From assembly GCA_949130485.1 (NCBI GenBank), contig OX422183.1:16388420-16452419 (forward strand): DNA of 64,000 bases, in the 5' to 3' direction. Origin of the DNA: Agelas oroides. Taxonomy: Eukaryota > Porifera > Demospongiae > Agelasida > Agelasidae. Positions within the stretch are counted from its first letter, which is position 1; each line of letters starts with the position of its first letter. Below the pieces are notes generated by a model, which made no database searches, was not told the origin of the DNA, and saw nothing but the letters and a program-made list of their open reading frames with translations. The position numbers were made by a program, and so were the translations under genes. Of this stretch, positions 10,957-23,549 are shown one piece after another.

Positions 10957-11915
10957 TCACGGCTTGGCAAAAATCTCTTTCATTGGCTGGGAGTGAGGTT
11001 CACACTTGGTGGCATACTTTGCACAGTATTCAATGACCTTGTGGCGAGATACACAATACTGCATGTCCACATTGGTACGCCATGCAGACAACTGCACAGG
11101 GTTGAAGCTGTTGACAAGACCATCGTTTCGCGCGGTTAACAGTTCTGGCTCTCCGTCTTCTATCACAAGTGTTGTCGCTGGCTGCAATGGCTTTGGATAG
11201 CCAAAACGGCACTTGCTGGCCATCACGAGTGCGTAGGCAGTATGCAGCCAAGCAGCATGTGTGTCATTGGCAGGTGGCAACAAGGTCAGCCAAGTCTTGA
11301 TTGAAATCCTCTATCCTGTCATAGGGCTTGTTGCAGATGTGAGGGTTTGTTTTGGGTGTAGGAGCATCATCTGCATTACTTCCATTAGGTAGAATTCCTG
11401 GATTGAGAGTGGTCACAATCTTATCCACATTTCTGATTAGTTCTTCCTTCGCTGTATCAGCACCATCGGCTGAAGCTACAATCTGCTCCACGTCAGGGGC
11501 ACCTGAAAGCCAAGCTAAGCCATGTACGCACGGGCTTCCACGATGCTGCCACTCAAAACGCATCCAGTAGTCAGCAGCACCAAGGACACCAACATAGAAT
11601 GCTTCAATGAACTTCTGGATGCGATGGTAGAAGAACCAATCTCAATTGAATGGCTGGGTTTTCCAATACAGCTTTGTTGCGGCTGGAACTGCATTCAGGG
11701 TCGTCAGGGCAGATGAGGCGTGCTAGTTCTGGCCATTGGAGGTCAGCTGCACTGTGGGTAAAGGATATAGTGGGCAGACCAAGCGTGTCAATCAATGATG
11801 GCAATGAGTCGGCTCCGTCGCCGATCTTCTTGTTCCTGCGCTGGTTTGAGAGCTCTTCTAGGATTGCTTTGGGTATCCATGTTGAACAAAACTTGAAGGC
11901 TAAAACGCTGAATGT
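10957..11915 (-). pseudogene. Helitron Rep (HUH endonuclease) fragment, frameshifted
   Basis: Minus-strand frames read in order: FCSTWIPKAILEELSNQRRN, then LPTISFTHSAADLQWPELAR with LICPDDPE, then after a frameshift FEWQHRGSPCVHGLAWL, then LITARNDG-type sequence (LLTARNDGLVNSFNPVQLSA), then VDMQYCVSRHKVIEYCAKYA. This order matches the Helitron-like N-terminal Rep domain. HRGSPCVHG carries the two-histidine HUH metal-binding motif. At least two frameshifts and the abrupt end after KEIFAKP show a dead fragment. No helicase domain or Helitron hairpin terminus is seen. Confidence 0.8.
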
Positions 11916-12225
11916 AAAACTCTGGGTTAGGGCTCAGAATTATGATTCTAGATTAGAGTACAGTCTTTATTCACACATGACCATGTGTTCTTTTCGATAT
12001 TCTGTCTGCACTTGTACTCGGCGTGCGCAATGTTTCGGATTAAAAGAGTGTCAATTTGCATTTACGGAACGGCGTACGATAATATATGAAAATTCCACCG
12101 TTTGACTCGCTCTGTCATGGGCTTCATGTCTAGCAAAAGTGATACCGTTCAGCTCACTCGTTTGAGGCATGGCTTACTTGCTTGTTTTGCGCAGTGCGGT
12201 GTCCAGAAACTAGAAGTATATGAGC

Positions 12226-12302
12226 AATCACATGGATTCCCGTACAATTTGGGAATAATTCCACTCACAAAAGGGATAAATTGCACTCGAATCCATGTGA
12301 TT
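12226..12302. mobile_element. 77-bp palindromic element
   Basis: Perfect 14-bp terminal inverted repeats AATCACATGGATTC and GAATCCATGTGATT, with partly complementary interior (ACAATTTGGGAATAATT versus AAATTGCACTC). Confidence 0.7.
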
Positions 12303-12379
12303 ACCTATACTAATAACATAGATACTGTGAATACAAACAAGGAGTTATACTCCTCAAAACAAACAGGTCGGGCATTTAA

Positions 12380-12949
12380 TAGTCTCACAAGCCAGACCCT
12401 TTCCGTTCCACAGTGCTGATTGCTCTTAGTAGTGGCACACAGAGGGTCTGGAGACTTAGACCATTTCACAATGAATGTCTAGTGGAGTTTCAATAGAGCC
12501 TATAAAATCGCAGAACACACAATTAGAGTTGTTTGGTCACACGAATACGGTCATTGTGACATGTGCCAGAGTAGGCAGAATAGGCAAGTAAAGCTGATCA
12601 GCCAGTTTTAGCTGCTCTCATAAGGGCTGTAAGTCAAGGTGTGAGTTTATAGCTCTACAGCGAGAGGTAGTAGTGAACTTTGTGAAAGGCTGAGATGCAG
12701 CTAGTATTCATGTTACCGTGCACTAGTAGTGGGGAAACATGTTATTTGGTGCATCCATGGATCTATGCTCACTATTCAACTCACTAGCGTGGGGCTCGCT
12801 CACACTCACCCGAATAATTGTGTGCTTTACGCGTGACCAATTGTGGTCCAGGTATTTATGTGGTCCTAAATCTCCAGACCCTTCCTTCGTGCACCAATAC
12901 TGAAAGCAATCAGCACTGTGGAACAGAAAGGGTCTGGCTTGCGAGACTA
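12380..12949. mobile_element. TAGTCTC-family non-autonomous DNA transposon, full length
   Basis: 570 bp bounded by TAGTCTCACAAGCCAGACCC and its complement GGGTCTGGCTTGCGAGACTA. Subterminal repeats around GGTCTGGAGACTTAGACCA also invert. Flanking 9-mers GGCATTTAA and GGAGATTAA agree at 6 of 9 positions, which could be a decayed 9-bp duplication. Confidence 0.75.
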
Positions 12950-12959
12950 GGAGATTAAA

Positions 12960-13600
12960 GGAACAGAAAGCATTGGCCATGATGATCAGATAGGGAACCC
13001 TCCGAAGTTTTGTTTTTGAGCATATTCCCAAAAAATAGTAACTCACTTAGCCATAACTGCCCCACCCATTTAATCCATACATGCCCTACTCTCATGTGTC
13101 CACTGTTATTAGCTTCACACTCAAATTTGTGCGCAGAAATTTTTCCACATAGGAACAACAATTTGCCAGTCAGTGTTGGTGCTCCCCCACTCAACACAAA
13201 ACTTCACTAACACCAAGCTATGTACCATCTACAAAGCAATAATAATCCCACTGACCACACCCAATTTCACAAAGAAGGAAGGGGGTTGGTAACTTGCCAT
13301 ACACTGTATACAACAGTGCAGGACGAATCAAAGCACAATACTCAGCCATTGATTGCAAGCCAGCTCAGATGGACTATTGTGAAGTGTGGAAAAGTTGTGA
13401 AACCACAATTGATTACTGCAGCTGCTATGTGCATAAAGCATTGGTCAGTCTAACAGACTGTATTATCCTGTGCAGTGCTTAAGCCATGCATATAGATTCT
13501 GTGCTTTACAGAATGGGGTTTGGCCAGCAAGACTACATAGACTACACTAGCATTCATGGTTGAATGTGAGCAGATTTGCTAATTTGCTCAACTTTCTCCT
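12960..13600. other. Non-coding spacer before the 45-bp array
   Basis: No gene recognised. A polypyrimidine-AG near 13606 could act as a splice acceptor into the array, but nothing supports that the array is translated. Confidence 0.4.
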
Positions 13601-13616
13601 GCTACAGGTGCTGGTA

Positions 13617-14929
13617 CCACCTGGACGGCACACCTGTCGGCCACCCGCGTAGGGTCACTTTCCACCTGGACGGCACACCTGTTGGCCACCCGCGCAGGGC
13701 CACTTACCACCTGGACGGCACACCTGTCGGCCACCTGCGCAGGACCACTTACCACCTGGACGGCACACCTGTCGGCCACCCGCGCAGGGCCACTTACCAC
13801 CTGGACGGCACACCTGTCGGCCACCCGCGCAGGGCCACTTACCACCTGGACGGCACACCTGTCGGCCACCCGCGCAGGACCACTTACCACCTGGACGGCA
13901 CACCTGTCGGCCACCCGCGCAGGGCCACTTACCACCTGGACGGCACACCTGTCGGCCACCCGCGCACGGCCACTTACCACCTGGACGGCACACCTGTCGG
14001 CCACCCGCGCAGGGCCACTTACCACCTGGACGGCACACCTGTCGGCCACCCGCGCAGGGCCACTTACCACCTGGACGGCACACCTGTCGGCCACCCGCGC
14101 AGGGCCACTTACCACCTGGACGGCACACCTGTCGGCCACCCGCGCAGGGCCACTTACCACCTGGACGGCACACCTGTCGGCCACCCGCGCAGGGCCACTT
14201 ACCACCTGGACGGCACACCTGTCGGCCACCCGCGCAGGGCCACTTACCACCTGGACGGCACACCTGTCGGCCACCCGCGCAGGGCCACTTACCACCTGGA
14301 CGGCACACCTGTCGGCCACCCGCGCAGGGCCACTTACCACCTGGACGGCACACCTGTCGGCCACCCGCGCAGGGCCACTTACCACCTGGACGGCACACCT
14401 GTCGGCCACCCGCGCAGGGCCACTTACCACCTGGACGGCACACCTGTCGGCCACCCGCGCAGGGCCACTTACCACCTGGACGGCACACCTGTCGGCCACC
14501 CGCGCAGGGCCACTTACCACCTGGACGGCACACCTGTCGGCCACCCGCGTAGGGCCACTTTCCACCTGGACGGCACACCTGTCGGCCACCCGCGCAGGGC
14601 CACTTACCACCTGGACGGCACACCTGTCGGCCACCCGCGCAGGGCCACTTACCACCTGGACGGCACACCTGTCGGCCACCCGCGCAGGGCCACTTACCAC
14701 CTGGACGGCACACCTGTCGGCCACCCGCGCAGGGCCACTTACCACCTGGACGGCACACCTGTCGGCCACCCGCGCAGGGCCACTTACCACCTGGACGGCA
14801 CACCTGTCGGCCACCCGCGCAGGGCCACTTACCACCTGGACGGCACACCTGTCGGCCACCCGCGCAGGGCCACCCATGCAGGGCCACTTACCACCTGGAT
14901 GGCACACCTGTCAGCTACCCGCACAGGTT
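13617..14929 (+). repeat. 45-bp GC-rich minisatellite, 29 units
   Basis: Units start every 45 bp from 13617 to 14832, then one unit with a 14-bp insertion is followed by a final diverged unit at 14891. The unit contains CCACCTGGACGGCACACCTG and TCGGCCACCCGCGCAGGGCC. 45 bp equals 15 codons, so plus-frame HLDGTPVGHPRRATY repeats in register; two plus and two minus frames are open throughout. Every minus-strand unit carries GGTAAGTGG, a consensus 5' splice site. The array is far GC-richer than its surroundings. Variants are few (for example GCGT for GCGC, TTTCC for TTACC at both 13659 and 14559). Confidence 0.95.
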
Positions 14930-17900
14930 GCTCTACAGGCACCATTTTGTGGCCCTTAAGTATGGTCGTATATGGGATTCTCCCGTTTCTTTGATCGTGT
15001 CTAACTTCTGCGTTCTACAGCGTAATCTGTTATAGCGCATACTGTACGAAAATAGAATCTTGTGTTATTAAACAGTGTAAAACAGTGGCAATCGGACAAA
15101 AGATGAGCAAGCTATCCTGTTGCAACCCCAGACGGTACAGGACAAGAAAACTAGCAACTTCTACTGCTCTCTTCGCCTCTCAAGATAGGTAAAGCCAAGT
15201 AAGGGACAAAAACCAGTTGTTTGTAGATGTGCGTGTATGGCTAGGAGAGGGAAGTGGTGCGAGTAGTCACAAACGCCCGCTCAGAGGTCTGTTCTCATTC
15301 TAGCATTGGTCAAGTTAGCTTTTAAGCATTTATGACTCACCATGCCACTTTCAACTTGAGCCCCATGCATAAAACGTTTAGCTAACTATTTTGCTTGACC
15401 TTACTCGGCTTACCTAGCTTGAGAAAACGAAGAAGTCGCTATTTACCTGTCAAATACCATCCAGATTCATGGCCACATAACTCATTTTTGTCCAATTGCC
15501 TTGGTTTTAACACCGTTCAATAGCACAAAGATCCTGCTTTCATACAATATGTGATGTGTTAGAATGTGGAAGTTAGACGTGATAAAAAAAACATATATGG
15601 ACATACTTAAGTGCCTCTAAATGGCACCAGTTTGGAACCCGGATGTATTAATGCATACCTTGGTCCTTACATGAACCTGGTCTATATATTTGCACATGTA
15701 ATTGTGTACATACATGTATGTTAGGTCAACATGTCTTTTATATTCTCTTTGTCCAGGTTGCTGAATGCAGTGTTTCATAAGGCTAGGGAATGTTGCAATA
15801 GGTCATTTCAGACAAGAACTACTGTTTGGCAAATTCTATTCACATGAATGCATATGTAATAGCTGCTTAAGTAATAATTATCAATGAGCACTTGCTAAGG
15901 AGAGTGATGTCTAATCTTAGTGGAGGTTCTGTACAAACATGCACCACTGGAGTCTGATGTAATACACAACTGCACATTTCGTAAGACTAACTACTAGCTA
16001 CAATTAGTTCAGCTATGTAATGAAACACACTCAGCCATAGCACACACAAACTGCTGTGTCATAAATTTTGTTACATATTCCATACAAGTAGTCTCATTCC
16101 CAGATTCTCCCCCATTCAAACCAAACTTGTTCACCTCTTTTCTTCTGGGGATCCAAGGGTAACCACATACTACTAGCCATCATGCAAGAGTTAACAGAAA
16201 CTGACAGTGTGGCTGGGAGGCAAGCATATACTACTGCCAGGAGGGGGAGATGGAGAACGAGGAAGAGTAACTCTAGCACTAGCTTTGGTGTTCCACTTAA
16301 TGTCAGTACACGTACAGTCATGCAGTATGATCTGTTACCATGTTTACAAATGCATTTGGAAGCATTTTCATGCAACAAAACTTAAATGGATAAGTAAAAA
16401 CAAGATGATTTGAATGCAAAGATTACTTTCCATTTAATGCACATGAGGCAAATTTTTTTGCGAATGTTATCATTTTGAGGGTTGTATTTGTATGAAAGTC
16501 AGAATATCAGCAGCCTGGACATGTATATGTAGTTGTGAAACACAATCGACTGTCTAAAAATACAGCTGGTAAGGTGAGTCTGAAATGTAAACACAAGATC
16601 AGATTGTTAGTGTAGATTCAAGAGGGGTAGGAGTTAAAAATGGCCTTCTTTAAAACCCGAACCGGACCGGACCAGACTGACCAGAAGTGCATCAGAAGTA
16701 GTTGTTATTGCCTGCACAGTACGCTAACAGAACAAGTTTTCTGAGCACTCAGCTTACTTCGAGTCATCTCTGTCTCATGTACATGAACTGTGAGTTGCTC
16801 TTGACATTCCAATACAAGGCAAGTGAGATGACTGGTACTCATACACGTTACAAACCCTGTATTGTACATTCTAGTCTGGTATGGGTTATAAAGAAGGTCA
16901 AGTCTAGTCTCGTGCCCATACTACTTTTCGCAGAGTAAGAAAATGGTCTGGTAAACTGCCTATATTGTTTTGGTTCCAACATTTTGAAATCACCGTGACG
17001 TAATGTCAACTAGACTGTGAATTCAAAAATGCTCCAGTAAATAGCGAACTCCAAGACAGCCTACTCGTGCTCCTTTCGAAAGATAGCATAGCCTAGTCTA
17101 TATGCGGCAGCTAGGGTTGCCCAATCAACGTCTATTCACTAGTAGACTGTTGGCATGCAATGTGGAATGTAATTTTCGATGACGTCAAAACGTTAACTTA
17201 AATTGGAAAAGAGCAATGCACCAGCATTCGTATTCAACCTCAAATCCGGCTTGATTATAATGCCCAAACAAGATGCAAGAACTTTGAAGATGACCAGACA
17301 AACAGATTGATTTTTGCATTGCCTTTCTTAGGGAAGTGAATAACATCTATTTCCATTATCACTTGGTTGTAGCAAAAAAAGGGTTGCGGGATCCTTGATA
17401 GCAGCTCCACACTTGGAAGCAATGTCCGCAAGGCAATCTATGGTGCCTTCTAAGCTATCCTCCAAGCTAAGTGGAGACTTCTGTACACGCCCACACACAA
17501 TCAAGTCTTGTATACCTTATGCTTATTCTCTTGAGGTCACGTATGTGAAAATTGTACCAGGCTCTCCCCTTTCCTTAGCGGGGAGAACCTGGCCATACTT
17601 CTAGCTGATTTTATGAACTTTGCCCATCATACTCATGTAACAGCAGACAGTGACAAACCCTGCTGGTATGCATGGTTTGTGAGCCATGATAAATTTCGGG
17701 ACACAGCAAGATCCAGTTATGTTAAACCATCCTCTTCACAATAGACATATCAGAGAGTCGGTAGACTCTCTATGTAGGGATGGCGCAGACGCGCAATATA
17801 TGCAATACTTAAGCAAAAGCTGTATAACTTTCCCGCACATACGCTAAAAGCTTATTTAAGCACCCAGCCTTCCTCTTTGAGTGCCATTATGATCAGTAAG

Positions 17901-17970
17901 ACTTATATAGGTGCCCAAAAGCCACGTGGGAGACAGCTAAACGCAAAAGTGTGAAGTAGCGAAAGTGCCA
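14930..17970. other. Gene-poor stretch
   Basis: About 3 kb with no recognised gene. Small signals: a perfect hairpin AGAGAGTC/GACTCTCT at about 17752-17773 and a hairpin CCAGG...GGGGAGAACCTGG at about 17556-17593, the latter related to the CCCAGGCTCTCC element ends seen elsewhere. Confidence 0.5.
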
Positions 17971-17978
17971 TTTTTCGT

Positions 17979-20183
17979 ATGCTTGCTTGCGAACATCACC
18001 CGGTAATGTTCAACAAAATTGATTGTGACTTAATACAATGCACAGCTCTCAAAACAGAGGGAGCTGCTGGACCTTCAGGTCTCGATGCTGCAGCATGGAG
18101 ACGCACCTCGTTCAAGTCGGCCTCAACAGAACTTTGTGATGGTCTAGCAGCGGTTGCAAGAAGGATCTGTACTACGTATGTAGATCCATCAACCTTGACA
18201 GCATTTGTTGCATGCCGCCTAATTCCCTTAGACAAATGTCCAGGAGTACGCCCCATAGGAATTGGTGAAGTAGCGCGACAAATCATCGGGAAGGTTATTG
18301 CCAAAACTATCAGCAATGACATCCAGGAAGCTACTGGTCCCCTCCAAACATGTGCTGGACATCTATCAGGATGTGAGGCAGCTGTGCACGCCATGCATCA
18401 GGTGTTTGAGTCAACCGAAGCGGAAGGTGTTATCTTGGTGGATGCAAGCAATGCCTTCAACTGTTTGAACCGCCAAACTGCACTACTCAACATCAAGAAC
18501 CTGTGTCCTTCACTCGTGAAGGTACTAATCAATACCTACAGAGAGAAAGGTCAACTGTTTATCGATGGAGAATCGATTCTCTCTCAGGAAGGTACAACTC
18601 AGGGTGATCCCCTTGCTATGGCCATGTATGCTGTGGCCATCACTCCTCTCATTCACCATCTTGCAGAAGAGAACATCAAACACATGTGGTTTGCGGACGA
18701 TGCCTCAGCTGGAGGGAAACTCGAGTATCTGAGGAAATGGTGGGACAACCTTTCTCAAATTGGACAATATCCAAATGCCAGTAAGACCTGGCTGATTGTA
18801 AAGGAAGGGAAATGTGATGAAGCAAAGGAATTCTTTCAAGGACCAGGAGTGGCTATTACATCAGAAGGGAAGAGACACCTAGGGTCAGCTATTGGATCAC
18901 AGTCTTTATGGAGTGCTATGTAAAAGAGAAAGTATCTGGGTGGAAGAGAGAAATTGAACAACTTTCTGAGATTGCCAAGACACAGCCACAAGCTGCATAT
19001 GCTGCACTTACTCACGGGCTGGTGAGCAAGTGGACATACTTGGCCAGAACTACTCCAGACATTGATGTTCTGCTAGAACCGCTTGAAGAGGTCATCAGAC
19101 ATCAACTCCTACCGGGTATCACGGGCCAAAATGCTTTCAGTGACACTGTACGTGACCTCATAGCCCTGCCAGCACACTTTGGCGGCCTAGGTGTTGCCAA
19201 CCCCTCCCTTCAAAGCTCCACCCATTTTGATAACTCCAAGACAATTACAGCTCCACTCGTTGATCTCATCACCCAGCAATCAAACACATATCCATCAGAG
19301 ACCAGGAGATCTCAGATCAGAGCCAAGAACTACTCTTGCACCATCCAAAGGCAAGGCGAAAAGGCAGAAGCGGACGAGGTAGCCAGCAAACTACCACCCA
19401 ACTTGCAGAGAGCGATGAAAGTATCATCCGAGAAGGGTGCTTCAACTTGGCTCATCACTCTCCCAATTGCAGAGCACAGGTTTATCCTTCACAAAGGTGC
19501 CTTTCAGGATGCTCTGTGTTTGAGATATGGGTGGTGCCCACAACAACTGCCCTCTCGGTGTGTCTGTGACCAAAAATTCACCATTGAACACGCCCTGAGC
19601 TGCTCCCTAGGAGGATTCCCGTCAATCCGCCACAATGAGATCACAGCTGAACTTTTGAGTGAGGTGTGTCATGGAGTTGGCACTGAACCCAGTTTGCAGC
19701 CTGTGACTGATGGAGGCTTACACACAGATCAGCAAATAGGGAAGATGGAGCCCACCTAGACATTGTGGCTGAGAATTTTTGGGGACGTGATCAGCAATGT
19801 GCATTTTTCGTGCAACCCATTCGCACCAAGCTATCGCAACACCTCTCTCACCCAATGTTACCATAGGAATGAACTCGAGAAGAGGAGAGCCTACGATGAG
19901 AGAAGTGGAACATGGCTCTTTCTCCCCCCTTGTTTTCACGACCGCTGGAGGCATGGGTGCTACAGCAACTGTGATGTACAAAAGAATTGCCTCTCTGATC
20001 ACTGACAAGCACAGCAAGCCATACAGCAGGACAATAAACTGGCTAAGGTGTAGGCTCAGTTTCTCTCTGCTGCGGTCAGCTATAATGTGCCTACGTGGGT
20101 CCAGATCTTCCATCCATCATCCAATAAACTCATTTTCTGGAGAAATTGACCTGGCTGTTGCTGAGGGCCAGGCCTCTTACTAG
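17979..20183 (+). pseudogene. Non-LTR-type reverse transcriptase, frameshifted but nearly full length
   Basis: Opens with TEGAAGPSGLDAAAWRR, then the polymerase motifs in order: LVDASNAFNCLNR (motif A aspartate), SQEGTTQGDPLAMAMYA (motif B), WFADDASAGGKL (motif C, FADD) and PNASKTWLIVK (motif D). A frameshift near 18910 leads into KTQPQAAYAALTHGL and GGFPSIRHNEI with a CVCDQKFTIEHALSC zinc-knuckle-like patch. Further frameshifts near 19750 and 19890 lead to the tail TINWLRCRLSFSLLRSAIMC, ending at 20183. All catalytic residues visible are intact, so it died recently by indels. The architecture resembles an RT family common in sponges and cnidarians (from memory). Confidence 0.85.
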
Positions 20184-21716
20184 TTTTTCAAACTTATTAG
20201 ATTTTTAACACTTCAAACTCTCACATTTTGTCTTGTTTTTATCACCGTACTCTGAGTAACCTGTACTCACTTCATACATGTATTACAGTATTTCTTCTCC
20301 TCCAAAAACAAAAAAAAAATTCTCTAATTATGTGCGCATGTGCACTCGTTCTCGTTCCGACACCACAAATTGCTGCATTGTGTCTGAGAACAAGATTGGT
20401 GCACGCGATTTCAGCGAGCAAGAGTTAGCTAGCCTGGCCTGGCCCGCCCCATGCAAGCGGCAGGCCAGAGGGTGCTATTGACAAATACGTAGGTAAGACA
20501 CTACTAACTACTATATCATGTACGGCCCGATTTAGCGCTTTTTGTTTTACTATAGAGCTTCATGCATATGTCCAGGCCTTGCCAGCATACAGGCCCTCAC
20601 ATCCATGCCTTGACAGCTTACATGAAAAATTTACTCCAAGCTTTCAAAAGCTAGAATGAAGGTATGGGCCATAAAAGCAAGGTGGAATAAAGTCTGTCTT
20701 AAATTGTAAGCAAAAAGATATATGGGGTTACTATCACTAAACTGTTTCATGTTAGCAATATAAGGTTGTGAAACAGTGCTTACTTCACAACATAGCTGAG
20801 AAAATAGTACAGAAACAGGAAAGAAAAATAATTAAAAAGGAAAATAGATGTAGGAATGGCATGCCAAAAAGTACACAAACAAGGAAGGATATAAACGTGA
20901 AGGTAAATATACAAAGCCCCGTCCCTACATATTTACTCTTTTGTGAAATGATGTGGGGATGAATGAGGCTTTGTATTTTTACCAGCACTTTTATCCTTCC
21001 TTGTTAGTGTACTTTTGGCACACCATTCCTACATCTCTTTTCTGATTTTTCTTTCTTGTATATACATGCTTACATGTTTATATGTAGCAAGAGTACATAT
21101 GAATAGAGTAAGAGTGTGTAACTCCATAAACTTTGATACCGGGCAGAATGTACCACCATTACTAAAAAATAATGAAAGGCACTGAAGTGCCAAACCCTCA
21201 GCGCAGCAGTGCATGTGATTGTACTTGTGTGTTAACTAGAATCGATCACTGTCTCGTGAACAATAGTATCATGATGTTTTCTCTCGAGTTGATATGGCAT
21301 GCCTTTCGATATCAATTCATTCGTAGCATCCAAAATCGTAACGATAAATTACAGGTACAGCAGCTTTACACTGCGGGCATACCTTTGTTGGAGGCATACT
21401 TACTGCCAATGGCCAATAATCGAACTCGCAAAGAACGTCTCTCCCAAGAACAAAATGGCCACTAGCCACGTAGTCCAGATTCATACGCATGCGCGTTTTC
21501 CGCGGAGTAAAAAATGGCCGACTTATCATGTAGCCGTACCAACAGGAAACGCTCTAGCTTCGCAACGAAGCATTTTCAGAGAAAATCGCTTAAAATTTTC
21601 GACCTTCATCCGCCACTGAGAAGGTTAATATCGTTTGTGGCACGAATAATCACGTGAAAAGTGAGATGTTGAGTAACAGACACACACACACAGACAGACA
21701 CACAGACCAGGTACCG
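20184..21716. other. Gene-poor stretch with simple repeat
   Basis: No gene recognised. A CA/GACA-rich microsatellite lies at about 21675-21710. Confidence 0.5.
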
Positions 21717-21748
21717 TAACCCTCGCTGCGCATGCGCGCCGAGGGTTA
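21717..21748. repeat. Hairpin with nested GCGCATGCGC palindrome
   Basis: TAACCCTCG and CGAGGGTTA form 9-bp arms around the perfect palindrome GCGCATGCGC. It follows the GACA microsatellite and probably marks the end of a repeat element. Confidence 0.6.
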
Positions 21749-21987
21749 ATAACACGTACTGCACATGCTGCATAACAGGAGCCATTGTTGCTTCAATACC
21801 TAACCGGGTGCTCTATTTTTGATATTTTTGCTCTGACTATGGGCCTCTATTGGAGTTACACACTCTCCGTTCTTATGTGCTCTTCATGTACAGTGCAGTA
21901 CTACAGTGTACATTGGGCAAGAGTCACACCACAGCACAAGAGTGTTAAGAACCAAATTCACTCAACTGAATTCCTCTCCTTTAGTCT

Positions 21988-22356
21988 CTTACGTTCTTCA
22001 ACTCCACTTACTAACAGCTACACACATGCTTACGTTCTTCAACTCCACTTACTAACAGCTACACACACGCTTACGTACTTCAACTCCACTTACTAACAGC
22101 TACACACATGCTTACGTTCTTCAACTCCACTTACTAACAGCTACACACATGCTTACGTACTTCAACTCCACTTACTAACAGCTACACACATGCTTACGTA
22201 CTTCAACTCCACTTACTAACAGCTACACACATGCTTACGTTCTTCAACTCCACTTACTAACAGCTACACACATGCTTACGTTCTTCAACTCCACTTACTA
22301 ACAGCTACACACATGCTTACGTTCTTCAACTCCACTTACTAACAGCTACACACATG
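21988..22356 (+). repeat. 41-bp tandem repeat, 9 units
   Basis: Units start every 41 bp at 21988, 22029 and so on to 22316, and contain CTTCAACTCCACTTACTAAC and AGCTACACACATG. They alternate irregularly between ACGTTCTTC and ACGTACTTC. Confidence 0.95.
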
Positions 22357-22988
22357 CTTGGCTGATGGCCAGACAAGGATTATGCATGTGCTAGAACTTT
22401 TGAAATTATGTAAGTGAAAAGCACATGTTATAGCGACAATGTAAATGTTGGCTGATTTATAATTAGCAGTGCTTGACACGACGGCCAAAGAACAAATTTC
22501 AAACTGTATGGTTATAGATTTACTAACTAATAAAGTTACTGGTCTACATATCTGAATCAGGGACAAATTTTGATTGTTGTAGGCAACCAATCTTGCACAT
22601 TAGGGGTTACCGTAGCTATTACGTAGAACAAAAACAAACTCACAGTTTCAGCTACTCCAGAGTGAGTCGTTGATTTTAATTCTGTTCACGTACTGGGGCT
22701 TCATATGCGGTTTTATGTTACAGGAATATGGTAACCGATACCATTCATCTCAGCTTATCAAACTGGATGGGTGAGAAAGAAGGTATAGACAGAAGGTAGG
22801 AGGAGGGAGAATGAAGAGAGGAGAGAGGAGAAAAGAGCAAATTCAAGCTGTCAATCTCCAGTCCTACAACACAATGCTTGACTATACTTTTCTACAATAC
22901 TAAAGCACTGACTGACACACAATGTGTGAAGTCAACATGCCAGTATGACTAGCCCTGAAGCAGTCTATTCACTTCCATAGTCTGTAGT

Positions 22989-23117
22989 AGCCTTGTTCCC
23001 AGGCCCCGCCCAGCTTTCCGTCGCTTGCAGTACGGAAAAGCGGGTTATCTCCCTTTTCCTTTCAATTTTTCCTTTCGATTTTTTGTTCACGTGTGGGGAG
23101 AGCCTGGAAACGAGGCT
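22989..23117. mobile_element. MITE of the CTCGTTCCCAGG family
   Basis: The ends AGCCTTGTTCCCAGGC and GCCTGGAAACGAGGCT are complementary. The 129-bp interior also pairs in part (GGAAAAGCGGG with pyrimidine-rich complement). Confidence 0.6.
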
Positions 23118-23240
23118 AAGTCTGTAGGGTTTCACAGAAACTACTTTGTACAAGGGAAGGCTTGTGCAAACTATAAAACCTGGACAACTACAACAATTTG
23201 CAAGAGTCTATACACGACAAGAACTCCTGCCCAGACCTTA

Positions 23241-23549
23241 TAGAGGGCGTGCAAGTACGTCATCACATCATAGCAACCATTGCTGGACAGCTTTTCATGA
23301 GATTTATGTACTAGCTAGCGCGTGGAACTCTCTGCTTTGGCAACGATCCTACAAGTAGTATCTTGTAGCATGTTAACTGTCATGACTAGCTCTCTGCATA
23401 AGTAGCACGTTCCGTACCTCGAAGTGAGCTCATAGAATAGGCCTTGCATACAATTTCTTAGTCATTGCCTCTCAAGATGGCAGCAAATATACAGAAGTAT
23501 GCGGAAATATGCAGAAATTACCTTGATGACTTCACATGCACGCCCTCTA
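23241..23549. mobile_element. MITE with about 25-bp terminal inverted repeats
   Basis: TAGAGGGCGTGCAAGTACGT at the left is matched by the complement of CTTCACATGCACGCCCTCTA at the right. It is a non-coding 309-bp unit. Confidence 0.65.

Noticed and set aside
11006-12105. Several plus-strand frames over the Helitron fragment
   Set aside because: They are shadows; the minus strand carries the recognisable Rep sequence.
8129-14929. CRISPR array
   Set aside because: The repeats are contiguous with no unique spacers and the genome is eukaryotic.
13588-14994. Four overlapping frames of more than 400 codons in the 45-bp array
   Set aside because: Simultaneous openness on both strands reflects unit composition. 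No flanking exon, start context or domain supports translation, so it is kept as a repeat.
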